Source of the DNA: Planctomycetota bacterium
GTDB lineage: Bacteria > Planctomycetota > B15-G4
Assembly: GCA_029245865.1 (NCBI GenBank)
Contig: JAQWOM010000004.1
Span: 1-64,000, forward strand
Direction: 5' to 3'
Length of the DNA stretch: 64,000 nucleotides
The notes under the pieces are model-generated. The model ran no database searches, was not told where the DNA came from, and worked only from the letters and a program-made list of their open reading frames with translations. The position numbers and the translations under genes were made by a program. Of the stretch, positions 8,056 to 16,432 are shown piece after piece (the stretch's first letter is position 1; every line of letters begins with the position of its first letter).

Positions 8056-11000
8056 TAGATCGTCCGCATGCGGACGTAATCGGCCTGGGGCCGGTAGCTG
8101 TTCAAGCCGAACGGGTAGTTCGATGGATCAGCCCCGACATCAAAGGTCATGCGGAAACGCACCAGCGGCATACCGGTCAGTTCGGTGAGATCCGCAACCC
8201 AGCCGCTGACTGTCTCGGTGTCTGCGATTTCGGAACCGGGCCGGATCGGGTAAGCGCCCTGGAACTCGAGGCTCACCGTGGCATTGTCCGACACCACGTT
8301 GATCTCGTTGAAGTCCGGTGAATCGACCTTGAGGTCATTCAGCGGCACACCGGGCAGACCGTCCAGCAGGGGGTTACCCGCTGTGTCTTTCACGGGCTTC
8401 AACGGCTTCCCAGGGATTCCACCAGGTGACAAGACGATCTGACCCTCTTTACCTGGAGGAACCGCCTCGCCACCGGACGCGTTGTACGTTCCGTTGATTG
8501 CAGCAAAGAACGGCGGCGGCCGGCCCGAGCCATCGCGCATGCGCGTGGCCACACCGTTGAAGTTCAGCCAACGCGACACACCGACGCTCGTGGTTCCAAA
8601 AGACGGAGGTGTCTTGTCGGGATGGATCACCGGCAAGCGATCGATGATGTTCGATGGGTCAAACACGACTTCACCGCCAACCTCGACTGTCTTGGCCGTT
8701 CCATCCGGCTCATTCAGATAAATCGAATACGGGATAACGTCAGATGGGTCGTAGAGGGATCCGGGCGGCTGCGCTGCGGGATTCGTCTCGACCATTGTCT
8801 CCATGTCGTACCCCTCGTACGACGACAGGATGACGTCTGCCTTCGGGTCCCGGACGACCCAGTCACCCTGCGACAACTCGTTTTGCATCATGGTCGTGTC
8901 AGCCCAGAGTTCCCCAGAGCCCTCAGGAAACTCGTTGATCAACCCCTGGCCATCGCTCCCATCGGCGCTCGAGATGATGGGCGGGAACGAACCATTGAGC
9001 ACGTAGTAACGGTTCGTGGCGGTGGCCGGCGAGTGCTGCCGATAGTGCAACAAATCGATGTACCGCAACTCGTCATCGGGATTGGGGGGAGCGGTCGGAT
9101 TCACAGGATTGGGAAAGTCGTCGTGATCATCCTGATAGCTGGCACCCAGATTCCAACCACCATACTTGGCCGTGGAACGCTGCCAGGCGAAGAGGAACGC
9201 GCCTTCTTCCACGGTGGGTGCTGAACCATCTCCGGTCTGCAGCTGGATCAATCCGAATCCGCCCTGCCCACCATCACTGCGACTTGAGTCCCAGGTGAAC
9301 GCCTTCAAGGTGTAGTCCATGTCTGGCGTGTTGGTCTGTGCATCGCGCCCGAATCCGCCGGAGACATCGAGGGCAGCGCCCTGAGCGCCGCTCGTGTCGA
9401 TGAAGTTGGCGTCCATGTGACTCGGGTCGGCCTCAATCGTGATATCGGTCGCTGCCTGCAGCACGATCGCTCCACCACTTCCGCCACCACCGCCCGCGCC
9501 AATGTTGCTGTTCTGCACGACCTCGCCACCACCACCGCTGCCGCCGCTCGCATCAATGTGTCCCGTGCGGCCCACGAGAATGCTGGAGAACGAGCGAATC
9601 ATCACACCACCACCACCGCCTCCACCCGCGCCACCCTTGGCATCGAACAGACTCGGGGCAAAGAACACGCCGTTGATGTTCAGGTTCGGGTAGAAAACCG
9701 CTGCCGGAGGCACCGCTTCGGGCAGCCCCAGCGGACCGCGCCCCCAGATGCCGTGCTGGAGACTGTCGACGCGGCTGCCGCCACCACCACCGCCCTGGCC
9801 ACCAATGATGAACGGGAGTTCGCCGCTCTCACCGATGTAGTCGTTGTCTGGGTCCCCGTCCTTGAAGACAAGGTCGCCCGGCAAGCCGCCGGGTTGAAAG
9901 CGGACGGGGTTTTCAGGCGTGCCTTTCATGTACAGGCACTGGATCGGAAGGTTGGGCAAGGTGCCCGAGAACTTCCGCTCTTCGTTGCCGTAAGCGGCGT
10001 CCGTGACCTTGTTGTTTGTCGGGCATTTGTCGAATGGAAACCAGCTGCTCTCGCTCTGCACCAGATACGTCCCCGAGCCTTGCGGAGCCTGCAAACCGCG
10101 AAGGTAGTAGGACCCACCGCCTCCACCAGGCGAACGGTGGTACTCCGTGTTCTTGGCAGGGCCGGCCGGACTGGTCAATCCCGTCGTTGGGTATCCAACC
10201 GCGTTGGGCTTGAAGCCGGCCGAGTTGACACCTCCGTGCCCACCCACCTTCTCCATGCTCACACCACCGCCCGGCTGAATCGTCGGACCGAAGCCACGCT
10301 CACCCGCCTCCGGCGTCACGTACTGATCGAGGGCTTTCGGGCCCAGGGGGTTATACAGCGAAGGTTGTCCATCACCGCCACGGCCCGCGCCGGCCCCGGG
10401 AGGCCCGCCACGCACGGGAAGGAAGGCTGAGTCGAAGCTGTCATCACCCAGGCCGTTGGTCCCCGAGACATCGAGAACACCGTGGATCTCCACCTTGCCG
10501 GTGGCCGTGATGACCAAGGGATTCGAACCGCGTGCCACCACATGCACGCCTTCAGGAATGATGAAGTCTCGGAACGAGAACCGGCCGCCAAGAACGGTGG
10601 TGGCATTGAGCACGCCGGGCGTCGCACCTGACGAAAGTGGAAACTGCTGGTTGTCGGTGTCGAGCAGAATCGTCTCGAAGTTGGTCTGGGTCAGATCGAG
10701 CAGACTCTCCGCGTGATCGGTCACGAGGTGCGTCCCAGACCATGGTTTTTTGGAGCGCAGGTAGGCCTTACTCGGATCGAAGTTCCCGGGAGCTTCGGGG
10801 AAAAAGTCGCCGAGTTGAGCCGACTCACTCACGCCCACGGAAGCGCGCAGGCCACTGGACGTCCCACCGCCTGCCACGGGTGCAGCCCAAGCTGCTTTGG
10901 GATTGGAGCTCAACACCCCCTCGTCTTCGTACACAACCGTGTCGAAGCCCTCCAGGAACACGTCATCGATGTCTGCGCCCACTCCGACGAACGGCGACGC

Positions 11001-13013
11001 CGTGGCAAAGCTCAACAAAGCCTTGCCGCCAATCGGAGTTCTGGGGTCGTCGAGGTCCGCATTCACCTCACTGCGTCCCGCAAGTGATGTGAAGTTGTTG
11101 CGCTGGAACAGCGTGAGGGTCGCCCCAAAGGGCAAGAGCCCCGCGGGCTTGACGACAACCACAGCCTGCTCGTCGTTTGAGGTCAAGCTCACCTCGGCGT
11201 CGATGAGCATCTGCCCCACCGACAAGGCCTTGGCCGGACTCAATCCGTCAGGGAAGCTGGCCAGAGGTTCACCGAAAGCAGCCACGTCAAAGACAGCAAT
11301 CCCGGTTTTTCCGATCGAGAGAGCGAGATGGTCGATGGTGTCGTCGGTGCGATTCAGAGCGAGTAACTCTGTCTCGGACACAAAGTCCATCGCGGCATAG
11401 TCCGAAGACAGGGCAACACTCACATCCGCCGGGTCGCCTGTGAACACCCCTTCACCTGAACCGAACGTGCCGCTGAGAGACAGGTCGATGGGCGTCAACC
11501 GAATGATGGACGGAAAGCTGTCACCTTCCAGGATGGCCAGGGCGTAAAGCACACCGGACGGCGCCTGCGCCAGGTCCAGCACATCGGGAACCGGGGCAGC
11601 CCAGGCGTCGGACATGAAACCGTCCACACCGTCTCCCAGTACGAGCGACAACAGGAGGGGCGTCTCGGCCGCAGAGAACTCGGGGGACGGCCGACGCCGG
11701 GTGATCTCGGGAAGCAGTTCGTAAATACGTTGAGTTGTTCGATCGAAACCGACAAGGCGGCCATCGACCAGAGTGGTGATTCCAACAAGGTCATCCAGCC
11801 CGGTGTCGAGTGCCACGGGCGCACTCGCCGTCGCATCTTCGGCCATCACGGCCGCACTCGGATCACCTGAGACATAGTCCGCGACGCTCAGAAGGTCGTC
11901 GCCTCCATCCACCTTGAAGAGGGTGAAGAGAAGCGAAGCATCGCGCCCCGCCGCAAGGCCGTCGGGCGCAGCAAACAAACCTGCATCGGGCGACGGCAAC
12001 AAGCCACCAGGACTGTCCTGAAGAAAGATGTCGCCGCCATCCGGATCCGGGGTTTCCCCTTCACCGAGCAGTCCGGAGAGAGCAGGAAACTCTGCGTGCG
12101 CCCCGAAGACATCGGCGGGAATGGTCTGCGACACCACGAGGGGTGTCGCACGTGCCATCAAGTAGAACGAGGTGTCAATGGCTCCGTCACCGTCCAGGTC
12201 CGAGCCAACTATGTTCTCCTCGGTCGGAATCACCCCGCGATCAAACGTGAGTTCAAACTGAGATGGTCCCACGGGGAACTTCGGCGTCTCGGTCCCGATG
12301 TGGTTCAGCGAGAAGACACCCGGAAAGAAGTCCGTGCTTCCGTCCGCCGGATCCGCAACCACCAGGGCCGGAGGTGCCGAGTCATCGAGCGATGTCGGAT
12401 AGTAAGCCGCCGGGTTGGATGTCGTTCCGAACTGAACAAGGTTCGACACGCCGTTGAGCTTCGTCTTGAGGTTTCCGATCTTGCTACCGGCCGCGAGGCT
12501 TACGAAAACGGTGTACGTCGAATCGGGAAGCAAGCCGGGCACAGCCTCTTCGGGGGAAGACAGACTGACCTGCAGCGGCGCGGAAGGAATGAACGGCTGA
12601 AACTCAACCGTGTTGCCAACCACGGTGTAGGTACCTTTCGCCGGAATAACGGGCGTTCCCACAGAAGCACCTGCGGCATCGGTCACATCGGAGGGAGTCG
12701 TGTACACCGGCAAGCTGCCGAATCCGATCGGCTCGGACGGCACACCGCCGAAATGGAAGATGACCACCTCATTGAGACCTGCGCCAGGAGTCGCCGGAAT
12801 CGTGGAGTTGTCTTCCGCCGGCGGGCTGGTGCTGGTTTGCCCATCCCCGGCGCGGAAGCTGAACCCGAGAAACGAGATGTTTTCGCCGACCCCGGTGAAA
12901 GGCCCGCCACCACCACCACCTCCACCACCACCACCGCCGCCACAACTGGACAGGCCGGCAATCAGGGCCGAGACGAGAACGAGAATCGCGGTCGGGCGAA
13001 CCCACTTGAACAT
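8052..13013 (-). CDS. Giant glycine-rich lipoprotein with Ig-like modules
   Basis: 1653 residues starting at ATG 13013, with GGAG (13024-13021) 7 nt upstream. A lipoprotein signal peptide ends in the lipobox LSSC (Cys24), followed at once by 13 glycines. Residues of about 35-195 resemble a bacterial SbsA/Big_5 Ig-like domain (VVIFHFGG..., LPDSTYTVFV...). A second such module follows (SQFELTFDRG). Then comes a long region with dispersed low-complexity glycine stretches (about 850-1240), including GGAGGGGGGGVMIRSFSSI and GAGGGGGSGGAIVLQA, alternating with short hydrophobic strands as in a beta-helix-like surface protein. The C-terminus is a mixed beta domain. It is probably anchored on the outer membrane and surface-exposed. 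Function is unknown; adhesion or matrix is plausible. The end overlaps trmFO. Confidence 0.82.
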   Translation of the reverse strand: MFKWVRPTAILVLVSALIAGLSSCGGGGGGGGGGGGGPFTGVGENISFLGFSFRAGDGQTSTSPPAEDNSTIPATPGAGLNEVVIFHFGGVPSEPIGFGSLPVYTTPSDVTDAAGASVGTPVIPAKGTYTVVGNTVEFQPFIPSAPLQVSLSSPEEAVPGLLPDSTYTVFVSLAAGSKIGNLKTKLNGVSNLVQFGTTSNPAAYYPTSLDDSAPPALVVADPADGSTDFFPGVFSLNHIGTETPKFPVGPSQFELTFDRGVIPTEENIVGSDLDGDGAIDTSFYLMARATPLVVSQTIPADVFGAHAEFPALSGLLGEGETPDPDGGDIFLQDSPGGLLPSPDAGLFAAPDGLAAGRDASLLFTLFKVDGGDDLLSVADYVSGDPSAAVMAEDATASAPVALDTGLDDLVGITTLVDGRLVGFDRTTQRIYELLPEITRRRPSPEFSAAETPLLLSLVLGDGVDGFMSDAWAAPVPDVLDLAQAPSGVLYALAILEGDSFPSIIRLTPIDLSLSGTFGSGEGVFTGDPADVSVALSSDYAAMDFVSETELLALNRTDDTIDHLALSIGKTGIAVFDVAAFGEPLASFPDGLSPAKALSVGQMLIDAEVSLTSNDEQAVVVVKPAGLLPFGATLTLFQRNNFTSLAGRSEVNADLDDPRTPIGGKALLSFATASPFVGVGADIDDVFLEGFDTVVYEDEGVLSSNPKAAWAAPVAGGGTSSGLRASVGVSESAQLGDFFPEAPGNFDPSKAYLRSKKPWSGTHLVTDHAESLLDLTQTNFETILLDTDNQQFPLSSGATPGVLNATTVLGGRFSFRDFIIPEGVHVVARGSNPLVITATGKVEIHGVLDVSGTNGLGDDSFDSAFLPVRGGPPGAGAGRGGDGQPSLYNPLGPKALDQYVTPEAGERGFGPTIQPGGGVSMEKVGGHGGVNSAGFKPNAVGYPTTGLTSPAGPAKNTEYHRSPGGGGGSYYLRGLQAPQGSGTYLVQSESSWFPFDKCPTNNKVTDAAYGNEERKFSGTLPNLPIQCLYMKGTPENPVRFQPGGLPGDLVFKDGDPDNDYIGESGELPFIIGGQGGGGGGSRVDSLQHGIWGRGPLGLPEAVPPAAVFYPNLNINGVFFAPSLFDAKGGAGGGGGGGVMIRSFSSILVGRTGHIDASGGSGGGGEVVQNSNIGAGGGGGSGGAIVLQAATDITIEADPSHMDANFIDTSGAQGAALDVSGGFGRDAQTNTPDMDYTLKAFTWDSSRSDGGQGGFGLIQLQTGDGSAPTVEEGAFLFAWQRSTAKYGGWNLGASYQDDHDDFPNPVNPTAPPNPDDELRYIDLLHYRQHSPATATNRYYVLNGSFPPIISSADGSDGQGLINEFPEGSGELWADTTMMQNELSQGDWVVRDPKADVILSSYEGYDMETMVETNPAAQPPGSLYDPSDVIPYSIYLNEPDGTAKTVEVGGEVVFDPSNIIDRLPVIHPDKTPPSFGTTSVGVSRWLNFNGVATRMRDGSGRPPPFFAAINGTYNASGGEAVPPGKEGQIVLSPGGIPGKPLKPVKDTAGNPLLDGLPGVPLNDLKVDSPDFNEINVVSDNATVSLEFQGAYPIRPGSEIADTETVSGWVADLTELTGMPLVRFRMTFDVGADPSNYPFGLNSYRPQADYVRMRTIY

Positions 13014-13345
13014 GCCATCACTCCGGAATCGCACGAGATCCCCTGTATGCCCGGCCTCTGGGAGGACTGTTGATGCGGCCGAGATATCGGACCCCGAATA
13101 TAGACACCTCTTATTCTACACAGATACACGACTTGACGATTGGAAGCCCACAGAGCCGACAGACCTCTTTTTAGAAGGAGCCTGGGGCGCGACAGCCAAC
13201 CATTCACTGAGCAGAGTCTACCGGTGGAAGTTGCCGGAAGCTCCACAGAGCCTCTTTTGGACAGAGGGCCAAAAACGAGGAGGAATAGGCCCTGTGGGAC
13301 CCTTTTCGGTAACGAACGTGTCGATTGGTCTTCAGCCCGGGCCCC
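13014..13345 (-). other. Intergenic leader of the lipoprotein gene
   Basis: 332 bp with no supportable gene on either strand. On the minus strand a TAGAAT (-10-like) sits at 13118-13113, about 100 nt before the lipoprotein ATG, within an AT-richer patch (about 13099-13140). GGAG at 13024-13021 is the ribosome site. No convincing terminator is seen after the beta-propeller gene. Confidence 0.4.
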
Positions 13346-16081
13346 TCAATAGGTGTAGCTGAAACCGTCTGAGCGCAGCACCCCCGCAGAGGCGGGATGG
13401 CTCTTCCCGGCGTTGACCACCCGAATACGGTGGCTGCGGACCTGAATGAACTTCAGGTCGAAGACCGGCGAACTGGGCAGTTCGGTCGGCGCGTAGAGGT
13501 CCAGCGTCTCGACCACGCTCCCATCGACAACCACGTGAGCCCGCCCCATGTCTGGGCCACGAGGCGCGTGCCACTGGATCGAATCGCCCAGGAAATCGAG
13601 TGCGACGTAGTCGCCCATGTCTTGACTCACACGAACGCTCAGAGCCAGAGCACCAGCTTCCCAGATCTCCGAGGGCCATAGATCACCACTGTCCGCGGAA
13701 GTCGAAGCGAAAAGTCCCACACCGGGACAAGCACCTTCGAGCAACCAGGCTTTCAGTTGCGGGTCGATCTCAGGCCGAGGCTCGACGTCACGCGGTGGGG
13801 CGACGACGGCCTCACTGGCCACGGTGTGATGGAAGAGGATGTTGTTGCTGTCGTCCACACGAGCAAAGCCTGGTAGGCGCGTGAAGCTTTCGCCCCGATC
13901 GAGGCTGCGATAGACCCAGGCGTAGGTCGAGACGATCAGCGTCCCATCCTGAGCAAAGTCAGGTGAAACAGCCACGACCCGAGGTGCATCTGCCGGCAAG
14001 CCAGGTCCGACGGGAGCCCAGTGAACGCCTCCATCTGTACTGCGGTAGACACCTGCTGCGAGCACCGCAATAAAAATGGTTCTGTCGACGGCATAGGCGG
14101 GCGAGTAAGCGATCGACTCGATCGAGAGAGGGCTGTCCGGCGGAAGCCCCAGGTTGCTGCTCTCCCAGCTGTTGCCCCCATCGTTCGAGACAAACACACC
14201 TGCCTTCGACGAGCCGACCAGGATCTGTTGATCGACCTGGAAGTCGGGGGAGATTGCGGCCGCTTGCAAGATGGTCTGAAGCAAGCCCGTGTTGCTCTCG
14301 CCCCACGACCGCCCCCCATCGCTCGAGATAAAAAATCCGTTGGCGCGATCGGCGAGAAACACCGTGGAGTCGCTGCCGTAGTCTGGCGAGAAGAGGAACT
14401 CGCCGGGTGACGGATTGCTCGGCAGCCCCTCGGTCATGGGCACCCAGGTGTCTCCGCTGTCGTGCGAACGAAAGGCGCCGCCACCGAGTCCGGCGCCCAT
14501 GAACACCGTCTTGTCATTGAGAAACTCGGGCGACAGGCTCAAGGCACGCACGACGGGCACGCTGGCTGGCAGGCTGACACTCGCCCACTCCTGGCCCGCA
14601 TTCTCGGACCGCCATAAACCGGCCTGGGCATAGAACATCGTGCGGTCTTCGACGAAGTCGTCCGAGATCACGAAGCGCTGCCCGAAGAGGGCTGTGATGG
14701 CTCCCGAGATGCTTTCCCAGAACGGCCCGGAGGTTTGATCGGGATCTGCCAGCGCCGCGCCCTCCAGCGTTCGCCCTGCTCCTGAATGAGGCGACGTGCC
14801 AGGAACCGCGACCCCGGAACCGGGCGGCGGGCTTCCACCGGAAGCCTGAGATCCGCCGGGGAGTCCCGAGCCCCCTGGCACCTGAGGAGGTGAGCGGAGC
14901 AAACCGCCTCCGTAGGTTTGCAGATAGACCCGTCGGGTGTCGGCATAGTCCGGAGCAAAGCTGACCGTGCGCACATACTTCTGGTGATAGATGTCCATCT
15001 GGCGGAAGACGTCGCCTTCGTCCCCTGACCGAAAGAGTCCTTCAAAGCCCCCCACCCAGACCACTCCATCGGAGGCGAAGTCAGGAGAAACGTCCACCGT
15101 GCGAAAGTGATTCGTCGTCAGATCGGAAAGTTTTTCGAAACCTTTGCCGACATTTTCGAACGTCCCTCCCACGCGACCGCGGAACAAACCCGAAGTCTCG
15201 GTGACGACGTAAACGACACCACCCGGCCCCACACTCACGTCACCGGCGATTTCTGCAGGAAGCCCGAGCACCATGGGCTCCCAGCTGAGACCACCGTTGA
15301 CGGTGGTGAACACGCCGTTTCCGTCCTTGAGCACGAGGGCTGCGGTCTGGTCGAGAGAAAAGTGAGGCGACACACTGAGAGTCAGCACCGGGCTCGAGAA
15401 AACCTGTTGAGGCAACCAGCTGTCACCGCCGTCATCCGAACGGTGCACGGTGAAGTCTGCTGAGAAGAGCACGCCAGGCTCATCGGGCGCGCTCTTGAGA
15501 ACCGTCTGTGTTTTTTCGCGGAGCCCGTTGCTGGAAAGGGTCCAGTTTTCGCCCCCGTCGCTGCTCATGAAGATGCCCGAGCCCGTGGTGGCCCACAGGG
15601 TCTGGTCACGAGCAAAGTCCGGTGAAACAGCCATGTCGAGCACGCGCACATCGAGCCCGCCTGAGTCCAAAAGAAGCCAGCGGTTGCCTCGGTCAGTGGA
15701 TTTGAGGATGCCGAGGTTGGTCGTCGACACGAACACCGTGTTGTCGCGGGCAAAGTTCGGCGAGAAACAGATGCGACTGATCTCTCTCTCGTCGAAGGGC
15801 AAGGCTGTAAGCGTCCAGCTGTTGCCGTTGTCAAAAGAGCGCCCGAACATACGACGTCCGGTGAGTTGCATGGACCCAAAGATGACCTGCTTGCCGTTGC
15901 CGTCGAGGGTCACCTCGACGAGGTCGATGACATCGTGGGGTGAGTGGGCCAGGGCCGGTGCGCTCACCAGACTGAACAGCAGCGCACACAAGGTCCATGG
16001 AAGCAGGAACGGAACCCGGGCCGCCAAAGCCGCCAAGTGCACGTGGAAACGACGTCGAATCAAAAGCTGGCACCGTGGCAT
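13346..16081 (-). CDS. Secreted beta-propeller protein with YCF48/sortilin-like repeats and C-terminal jelly-roll-like domain
   Basis: 911 residues from ATG 16081 (GTG 16096 is the alternative start). A Sec signal peptide ends in PALA-HS. I count eleven repeats of about 45-65 residues with the pattern (V/F)SPDFAxDxTxxV...GxFxSxDGGxxW, typical of BNR/YCF48/VPS10-like blades. The first five and last six are separated by a Pro/Gly/Ser linker (around VPGGSGLPGGSQASGG), suggesting two propellers. The last 150 residues (LDFLGDSIQWHAPRGPDMG ... VDGSVVETLDLYAP) resemble the galactose-binding-like beta-sandwich found at the ends of many secreted enzymes. There is no lipobox or sorting signal, so it is periplasmic or exported. 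Glycan binding is likely; catalysis is not shown. Confidence 0.8.
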   Translation of the reverse strand: MPRCQLLIRRRFHVHLAALAARVPFLLPWTLCALLFSLVSAPALAHSPHDVIDLVEVTLDGNGKQVIFGSMQLTGRRMFGRSFDNGNSWTLTALPFDEREISRICFSPNFARDNTVFVSTTNLGILKSTDRGNRWLLLDSGGLDVRVLDMAVSPDFARDQTLWATTGSGIFMSSDGGENWTLSSNGLREKTQTVLKSAPDEPGVLFSADFTVHRSDDGGDSWLPQQVFSSPVLTLSVSPHFSLDQTAALVLKDGNGVFTTVNGGLSWEPMVLGLPAEIAGDVSVGPGGVVYVVTETSGLFRGRVGGTFENVGKGFEKLSDLTTNHFRTVDVSPDFASDGVVWVGGFEGLFRSGDEGDVFRQMDIYHQKYVRTVSFAPDYADTRRVYLQTYGGGLLRSPPQVPGGSGLPGGSQASGGSPPPGSGVAVPGTSPHSGAGRTLEGAALADPDQTSGPFWESISGAITALFGQRFVISDDFVEDRTMFYAQAGLWRSENAGQEWASVSLPASVPVVRALSLSPEFLNDKTVFMGAGLGGGAFRSHDSGDTWVPMTEGLPSNPSPGEFLFSPDYGSDSTVFLADRANGFFISSDGGRSWGESNTGLLQTILQAAAISPDFQVDQQILVGSSKAGVFVSNDGGNSWESSNLGLPPDSPLSIESIAYSPAYAVDRTIFIAVLAAGVYRSTDGGVHWAPVGPGLPADAPRVVAVSPDFAQDGTLIVSTYAWVYRSLDRGESFTRLPGFARVDDSNNILFHHTVASEAVVAPPRDVEPRPEIDPQLKAWLLEGACPGVGLFASTSADSGDLWPSEIWEAGALALSVRVSQDMGDYVALDFLGDSIQWHAPRGPDMGRAHVVVDGSVVETLDLYAPTELPSSPVFDLKFIQVRSHRIRVVNAGKSHPASAGVLRSDGFSYTY

Positions 16082-16257
16082 GGAGGATCTGCCCACAACG
16101 ACCGTTCACGCGACACGAGTGGACTGAGCGCCCACAGGATCGGGGACGCACCGCGATCCATCAGATTACCAGGGTTCCCGCAAAGCGTGCGGATTGCCCG
16201 AAGGCCAAAATCGCCGTGAATCCGCGCATGGGACCTCTGACACGGCATCCACGCCAG

Positions 16258-16276
16258 CAGCGCGTGAAACGCGCTG
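16258..16276 (-). terminator. Hairpin just 3' of tRNA-Arg
   Basis: A perfect 8-bp inverted repeat (CAGCGCGT / ACGCGCTG, 3-nt loop) begins 4 nt after the CCA end of the tRNA on the minus strand. There is no T-run, so it may be a processing or Rho-assisted stop rather than an intrinsic terminator. Confidence 0.35.
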
Positions 16277-16280
16277 TCAG

Positions 16281-16357
16281 TGGTACACCCGACAGGATTC
16301 GAACCTGTGACCTCCTGCTCCGGAGGCAGGCGCTCTATCCAGCTGAGCTACGGGTGC
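16281..16357 (-). tRNA. tRNA-Arg (anticodon CCG)
   Basis: A 77-nt cloverleaf. The acceptor GCACCCG pairs with CGGGTGT, followed by discriminator A and an encoded CCA. The D-arm contains AGCTCAGCTGGATAGAGC. The anticodon arm is CCTGC-CTCCGGA-GCAGG, with anticodon CCG reading CGG. The T-arm contains GGTTCGAATCC. It lies 75 nt downstream of leuS on the same strand and may share its transcript. Confidence 0.97.
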
Positions 16358-16432
16358 CCGTAAGAATGGCCCGATGATCCGGAGTCCCGGACGACGGTCA
16401 AGGCTGGGATTCGGACCAGCCGCCAGAACCGG

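Noticed and set aside
9417-10430. 337-codon plus-strand frame and CCACCA repeats inside the giant lipoprotein gene
   Set aside because: The repeats are glycine codons of the minus-strand gene; the plus frame is their antisense. Not a microsatellite array or CRISPR.
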